From: Burkholderiales bacterium UBA2647 | GTDB lineage: Bacteria; Pseudomonadota; Gammaproteobacteria; Burkholderiales; Burkholderiaceae_E | NCBI GenBank assembly: GCA_002359635.1 | Contig: DENJ01000028.1 | Location: 29,447-38,826 of the forward strand | Length of the DNA stretch: 9,380 bases | Direction: 5' to 3' | Shown here: piece by piece, positions 5,467 through 9,380 of the stretch | Layout: each line of letters starts with the position of its first letter | Numbering within the stretch: position 1 is the stretch's first letter | Notes under the pieces: model-generated | What the model was told of the DNA's origin: nothing | Databases searched by the model: none | Seen by the model: only the letters and a program-made list of their open reading frames with translations | Translations under genes and position numbers: made by a program

Positions 5467-5544
5467 CAACTTGTCGGATGCGCCTTGCAGATGGGTTAGC
5501 GCTACAGGGCGCTGGGCTCTAAACAGTATTCAGGAGAATGTCTC

Positions 5545-7086
5545 ATGCAACTTAATCCAGCTGAAATCAGCGAACTGCTCAAGAGCAAGATTCAAAATCT
5601 GCAAGTTACGGCCGATACTCGGAACCAAGGCACGATCGTCTCGGTTACCGACGGGATTGTGCGTATTTACGGTCTCTCCGAGGTGATGCAAGGTGAGATG
5701 GTCGAGTTTCCAGGCGGTATTTTCGGCCTCGCGCTGAATCTTGAGCGTGATTCGGTCGGCGCTGTGGTGCTTGGTGAATACGAAAACCTCACCGAAGGGA
5801 TGACTGTTAAAACAACGGGTCGTATTCTCGAGGTGCCTATCGGACCCGAGTTGATCGGTCGTGTCGTCAATGCGCTTGGCGAACCCATTGACGGCAAAGG
5901 GCCGGTCAATGCCAAAATGACCGATGTGATCGAAAAGGTCGCGCCTGGCGTGATCGCCCGCCGCTCGGTGTCCCAGCCCGTCCAGACCGGTCTCAAATCG
6001 ATTGATGCGATGGTCCCAATCGGTCGTGGTCAACGCGAGTTGATCATTGGGGATCGGCAAACCGGTAAAACAGCTGTAGCGATTGACGCGATCATCAACC
6101 AAAAAGGCAAAGACCTGATTTGCGTTTATGTCGCCATCGGTCAGAAGGCCTCGACGATCGTCAACGTGGTGAGAAAGCTCGAAGAATTCGGCGCGATGGC
6201 CTACACCATTGTGGTGGCCGCTTCGGCTTCAGAATCAGCGGCCATGCAATATCTTGCCGCTTACTCAGGCTGTACCATGGGCGAGTATTTCCGCGATCGC
6301 GGCCAAGACGCCCTCATCATCTATGACGATTTGACCAAGCAGGCCTGGGCCTACCGTCAGATTTCGCTGCTCTTGCGTCGCCCCCCTGGCCGTGAAGCCT
6401 ATCCGGGCGATGTGTTTTATCTCCACTCGCGTTTACTCGAGCGTGCAGCCCGCGTCAACGAAGCGTATGTTGAGCACTTCACCAAAGGTGAAATCAAAGG
6501 CAAAACCGGGTCGCTCACGGCGTTGCCAGTGATTGAAACCCAGGCCGGTGACGTCTCTGCTTTTGTGCCGACCAACGTGATCTCGATTACGGACGGGCAA
6601 ATCTTTTTGGAAACCGACCTGTTCAACGCCGGCATCAGGCCAGCGATCAACGCCGGTATCTCGGTGTCGCGGGTTGGTGGTGCAGCGCAAACCGATCTGA
6701 TCAAAAAGCTTGGTGGCGGTGTTCGCCTAGCGCTTGCGCAGTATCGTGAATTGGCTGCCTTTGCGCAGTTTGCCTCGGATCTTGACGATGCCACGCGCAA
6801 GCAGCTTGAGCGTGGTCGTCTCGTGACTGAATTGATGAAGCAGCCGCAGTATAAGCCGCTCCCGGTATGGGCCATGGCCCTCATCTTGTTTGCTGTTAAT
6901 AACGGTTATTTCGATGACATCGAGGTGCCCAAGGCTTTGGCTGCAGAAAAAGCCCTGCAGGATTTCGCGCAAAGCAAGCACGCAAGCCTCGTCAACACCA
7001 TGGAGACCGAGAAGAAATTCTCCAAGGAAGTAGAGGCGGCCTTGCATGCCTGCTTGAAGGATTTCAAGCAGTCTGGGGCTTATTGA
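5545..7086 (+). CDS. atpA: F-type ATP synthase subunit alpha (AtpA)
   Basis: Forms the alternating alpha3-beta3 head of F1; alpha binds nucleotide without catalysis and supplies the arginine finger to beta. 513 aa, the same as E. coli. Order: N-terminal beta-barrel (about 25-95), nucleotide-binding domain with P-loop GDRQTGKT at 169-176, VAIGQKASTIVNVVRKLEE at 196-214, Walker B LIIYDDL at 257-263, QISLLLRRPPGREAYPGD at 272-289, and the signature PAINAGISVSRVGGAAQ (366-382) holding the arginine finger Arg376 (same number as E. coli), followed by the helical C-terminal domain. ATG 5545 has AGGAG at 5532-5536. Nothing is missing. Residues around the catalytic site are nearly identical to E. coli. 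Confidence 0.98.
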   Translation: MQLNPAEISELLKSKIQNLQVTADTRNQGTIVSVTDGIVRIYGLSEVMQGEMVEFPGGIFGLALNLERDSVGAVVLGEYENLTEGMTVKTTGRILEVPIGPELIGRVVNALGEPIDGKGPVNAKMTDVIEKVAPGVIARRSVSQPVQTGLKSIDAMVPIGRGQRELIIGDRQTGKTAVAIDAIINQKGKDLICVYVAIGQKASTIVNVVRKLEEFGAMAYTIVVAASASESAAMQYLAAYSGCTMGEYFRDRGQDALIIYDDLTKQAWAYRQISLLLRRPPGREAYPGDVFYLHSRLLERAARVNEAYVEHFTKGEIKGKTGSLTALPVIETQAGDVSAFVPTNVISITDGQIFLETDLFNAGIRPAINAGISVSRVGGAAQTDLIKKLGGGVRLALAQYRELAAFAQFASDLDDATRKQLERGRLVTELMKQPQYKPLPVWAMALILFAVNNGYFDDIEVPKALAAEKALQDFAQSKHASLVNTMETEKKFSKEVEAALHACLKDFKQSGAY

Positions 7087-7115
7087 TCCGCCGGGGTTCA
7101 CCGCGCCTTTTTAGC

Positions 7116-7152
7116 GTCAGCAAGCTAAGGTCAGCCAGCTAGGGCAGCCAGG
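7116..7152 (+). repeat. Short tandem repeat before atpG
   Basis: In the 74-base atpA-atpG spacer, GTCAGCAAGCTAAG (7116-7129) is followed directly by GTCAGCCAGCTAGG (7130-7143; 12 of 14 identical) and then by a partial third unit GCAGCCAGG (7144-7152) that runs into the atpG Shine-Dalgarno AGGAG (7150-7154). TTAGC (7111-7115) and GCTAA (7124-7128) also form a 5-bp inverted repeat. It looks like a slippage-type duplication; no function can be assigned. Confidence 0.6.
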
Positions 7153-7160
7153 AGCTTTTT

Positions 7161-8033
7161 ATGCCAAGCAGTAAAGAAATTCGAACGAAGATCAAGAGCG
7201 TCCAAAACACGCGCAAGATCACCAAGGCCATGGAGATGGTCGCGGCCTCAAAAATGCGCAAAGCCCAAGAGCGCATGCGGGCTGCGCGTCCCTATGGCGA
7301 CAAAATCAGGATTATTGCCGCCCACTTGTCTCAGGCAAACCCTGAATATCGCCATCCCTATTTGGTAAAGCATGGTGAGATGAAGGCCGCAGGCCTGATT
7401 CTGGTCACGACCGACAAGGGACTTTGTGGCGGCCTCAACACGAATGTATTGCGTGCCGCGCTGCAAAAACTCCGCCAAATGCAAGAGGGCAGCATCAAGG
7501 TTCAAGCCACGGCCATCGGTAACAAGGGTTTTGGTTTTCTGAACCGCGTTGGTGTCAATGTTGTGTCTCACGTGGTACAAATCGGCGACACACCCCATCT
7601 TGAGCGTTTGATCGGTGCGGTCAAAGTCCAGCTTGATGCCTACACGAAAGGCGAGATCGACGCTGTGTATCTGGCCTACACCCGCTTTATCAACACGATG
7701 AAGCAAGAGCCGGTCATTGAGCAGTTGTTACCGCTTTCCTCCGAAAGGCTCGAAAATCTGCCGCCTCGGAAATACGGCTGGGACTATATTTATGAACCCG
7801 ATGCGGTGACCGTGCTTGATGAGCTGCTCACCCGTTTCGTCGAAGCGCTTGTCTATGGGGCCGTGGCAGAAAACATGGCCTCAGAGCAAAGTGCGCGCAT
7901 GGTTGCGATGAAAGCAGCTTCCGATAATGCCAAAAAAGTGATTGATGACCTGCAACTTTCCTACAACAAAGCGCGTCAGGCCAGCATCACGAAAGAGCTT
8001 TCGGAAATCGTCAGCGGAGCCGCGGCCGTATAG
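7161..8033 (+). CDS. atpG: F-type ATP synthase subunit gamma (AtpG), central rotor shaft
   Basis: Coiled-coil shaft that turns inside the alpha3-beta3 head. 290 aa, close to E. coli 287. The N-terminal helix has the family pattern EIRTKIKSVQNTRKITKAME (6-25) and VAASKMRKAQ (27-36); the middle Rossmann-like domain has LILVTTDKGLCGGLN (79-93), IGNKGFGFL (119-127) and RFINTMKQEPVIEQLLPL (175-192); the C-terminal helix has AENMASEQSARMVAMKAASDN (236-256) and the signature ITKELSEIVSGAAA (276-289). ATG 7161 follows AGGAG (7150-7154) by 6 bases. The reading frame carries a parS-like 16-mer at 7564-7579 (codons for VVSHVVQ) that the protein sequence alone does not obviously require. Confidence 0.97.
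   Translation: MPSSKEIRTKIKSVQNTRKITKAMEMVAASKMRKAQERMRAARPYGDKIRIIAAHLSQANPEYRHPYLVKHGEMKAAGLILVTTDKGLCGGLNTNVLRAALQKLRQMQEGSIKVQATAIGNKGFGFLNRVGVNVVSHVVQIGDTPHLERLIGAVKVQLDAYTKGEIDAVYLAYTRFINTMKQEPVIEQLLPLSSERLENLPPRKYGWDYIYEPDAVTVLDELLTRFVEALVYGAVAENMASEQSARMVAMKAASDNAKKVIDDLQLSYNKARQASITKELSEIVSGAAAV
7564..7579. promoter_or_regulatory. parS-like ParB-binding site candidate inside atpG
   Basis: TGTCTCACGTGGTACA matches 13 of 16 bases of the canonical parS palindrome TGTTTCACGTGAAACA, keeps the central CACGTG intact, and matches 12 of 14 bases if the two positions flanking CACGTG are allowed to vary. ParB itself is encoded 5 kb upstream, and parS sites typically cluster near parAB and often lie inside genes. 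The mismatches are C for T at position 4, G for A at 12 and T for A at 13. Binding is not shown; natural sites with this many changes are usually weak. Confidence 0.35.
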
Positions 8034-8106
8034 CGATCGATGTCTTAAAAATTTCCATTAACGTTATTTTCAGATTTCTCAAACGATTATCGTCAGGACA
8101 AGCATC
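8034..8106 (+). promoter_or_regulatory. AT-rich leader and ribosome site of atpD
   Basis: The 73-base atpG-atpD spacer is clearly more AT-rich than its surroundings (about 8043-8085). It contains the palindromes TAACGTTA and ACGATTATCGT and ends in CAGGA (8094-8098), 8 bases before ATG 8107. Unstructured AT-rich leaders favour translation initiation, which fits the need for three beta copies per enzyme. No promoter is evident to me. Confidence 0.35.
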
Positions 8107-9380
8107 ATGAGCCAAGGAACCATCGTCCAGTGCATCGGCGCAGTCGTCGACATTCAATTTCCACGCGAGTCTTTGCCCAAGGTCTATGAAGCCTTGACGC
8201 TCGATGATGCCGGCGCAAGTCTTGCAGAGAAGGGTCTCACCTTTGAGGTACAGCAACAACTTGGCGACGGCGTGGTCCGGACCATTGCGCTGGGCTCCTC
8301 GGACGGTCTTCGTCGCGGGATGCCCGTCAAAGCGACTGGCGCACCGATTTCGGTGCCTGTCGGCACAGCAACCTTAGGCCGCATCATGGACGTGCTAGGG
8401 CGTCCGATCGATGAGGCGGGTCCGATTCCTACCGAAGAGCGACGCGCGATTCATCAGCCCGCGCCCAAGTTCGATGAACTCAAGCCCACCACCGAGTTGC
8501 TCGAAACCGGCATCAAGGTGATTGACCTGGTCTGTCCTTTCGCTAAGGGTGGCAAGATTGGCTTGTTTGGCGGTGCCGGCGTCGGCAAGACCGTCAATAT
8601 GATGGAGTTGATCAACAACATCGCCAAGCAATACGGTGGCTACTCGGTTTTTGCAGGTGTGGGCGAACGTACCCGCGAAGGCAACGACTTCTACCATGAA
8701 ATGGAAGAGTCCAAAGTGCTTGATAAGGTGGCGATGGTGTTCGGTCAAATGAACGAACCCCCGGGAAACCGCTTGCGTGTGGCGCTCACCGGCCTCACGA
8801 TGGCCGAGAAGTTCCGCGACGAGGGCCGCGATATTTTGTTTTTCGTCGACAATATCTACCGTTATACGCTCGCAGGCACCGAAGTCTCGGCCTTGTTGGG
8901 TCGTATGCCCTCCGCCGTGGGCTATCAGCCGACCCTTGCTGAGGAAATGGGGCGGTTGCAAGAGCGCATCACCTCCACCAAGACCGGCTCGATTACCTCG
9001 ATTCAGGCGGTTTATGTGCCCGCCGACGACTTGACCGACCCCTCGCCAGCAACCACCTTCGGTCACCTTGACGCCACCGTCGTGTTGTCCCGTGATATTG
9101 CAGCACTCGGCATTTACCCGGCGGTTGACCCGCTCGACTCAACCTCTCGTCAGGTCGACCCGAATGTGATTGGTGAGGAGCATTACGGCACGACCCGCAA
9201 GGTCCAGGCAACGCTGCAGCGTTACAAGGAATTGCGCGATATTATTGCGATTCTTGGTATGGACGAACTCTCACCCGATGATAAGTTGGCGGTCGCCCGC
9301 GCGCGTAAGATTCAGCGTTTCTTGTCGCAGCCCTTCAATGTGGCGGAGGTCTTTACCGGCTCGCCCGGCAAATACGTTCC
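8107..9380 (+). CDS. atpD: F-type ATP synthase subunit beta (AtpD), catalytic; cut by window edge
   Basis: Catalytic subunit of F1 that makes ATP from ADP and phosphate. 424 complete codons are visible from ATG 8107, with no stop; the family is 460-475 aa, so about 40-50 residues are missing beyond the edge. Order: N-terminal barrel (1-80), P-loop GGAGVGKT at 155-162, catalytic Glu187 in GVGERTREGND (184-194), Walker B ILFFVDN (243-249), YRYTLAGTEVSALLGRMPSA (251-270), the family signature PAVDPLDSTSRQ (338-349), DELSPDD at 386-392 in place of the DELSEED lever, and FTGSPGKYV at the end (416-424). All catalytic residues are present. The ribosome site is CAGGA at 8094-8098. atpC (epsilon) is expected next. 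Confidence 0.98.
   Translation, partial: MSQGTIVQCIGAVVDIQFPRESLPKVYEALTLDDAGASLAEKGLTFEVQQQLGDGVVRTIALGSSDGLRRGMPVKATGAPISVPVGTATLGRIMDVLGRPIDEAGPIPTEERRAIHQPAPKFDELKPTTELLETGIKVIDLVCPFAKGGKIGLFGGAGVGKTVNMMELINNIAKQYGGYSVFAGVGERTREGNDFYHEMEESKVLDKVAMVFGQMNEPPGNRLRVALTGLTMAEKFRDEGRDILFFVDNIYRYTLAGTEVSALLGRMPSAVGYQPTLAEEMGRLQERITSTKTGSITSIQAVYVPADDLTDPSPATTFGHLDATVVLSRDIAALGIYPAVDPLDSTSRQVDPNVIGEEHYGTTRKVQATLQRYKELRDIIAILGMDELSPDDKLAVARARKIQRFLSQPFNVAEVFTGSPGKYV

Noticed and set aside
5471..5686. Possible small plus-strand gene in the atpH-atpA spacer
   Set aside because: It begins with TTG, runs mostly inside atpA in another frame, and lacks a ribosome site or recognisable sequence.
5530..6102. 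190-codon open frame on the minus strand across atpA
   Set aside because: Shadow of the highly conserved alpha subunit; no family resemblance and no ribosome site noted.
8490..9100. Possible unusual residues in the AtpD nucleotide site (DNIYRYTLAGTEV, DELSPDD)
   Set aside because: The first is the normal proteobacterial sequence, and SPDD for SEED is a conservative variation of the lever motif.

Overview
This window looks like an ordinary chromosomal housekeeping region from a betaproteobacterium, most likely of the order Burkholderiales. The evidence is the gene order rsmG-parA-parB-atpI-atpB-atpE-atpF-atpH-atpA-atpG-atpD, all on the + strand, which is the arrangement known from Bordetella/Burkholderia-type chromosomes downstream of mnmG, plus F-type ATP synthase subunits of the classic H+-dependent proteobacterial kind. 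GC content looks moderate to high by eye (not computed). I cannot name a genus from the sequence alone. I see no mobile elements, tRNAs, rRNAs, CRISPR arrays or signs of recent transfer.

Region by region: 1-57 may be the last codons of an upstream gene (mnmG by synteny, not provable here). 106-873 is rsmG (16S rRNA m7G methyltransferase, TTG start). 890-1663 is parA and 1725-2630 is parB (TTG start), the chromosome segregation pair. 2631-2752 is the break between the par cluster and the ATP synthase operon and holds a good sigma-70-type promoter at 2681-2709. From 2753 to the right edge runs the ATP synthase operon: atpI, then the membrane Fo subunits a (atpB), c (atpE) and b (atpF), then the F1 subunits delta (atpH), alpha (atpA), gamma (atpG) and beta (atpD, cut by the window edge after 424 complete codons). 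atpC would be expected just beyond. All gaps between genes are under 135 bases.

The genes form two functional groups. ParA and ParB move and organise the origin region of the chromosome, with ParB loading at parS sites. The atp genes encode the complete proton-driven rotary ATP synthase apart from epsilon. All proteins look full length with catalytic residues intact.

I do not find a new multi-gene system. The most interesting unexplained structure lies between parA and parB: four tandem 12-bp units (1668-1715), each carrying a palindromic TTTGTACAAA-like core, the last two forming a perfect 22-bp palindrome that runs into the Shine-Dalgarno of parB. It looks like an operator or iteron-like protein-binding array. 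Second is a parS-like 16-mer inside atpG (7564-7579). Smaller points are a 10-bp-stem hairpin between atpI and atpB, a U-rich leader before atpE resembling the E. coli atpE translational enhancer, a long hairpin-bearing spacer before atpA, and short tandem repeats before atpG and inside atpB.
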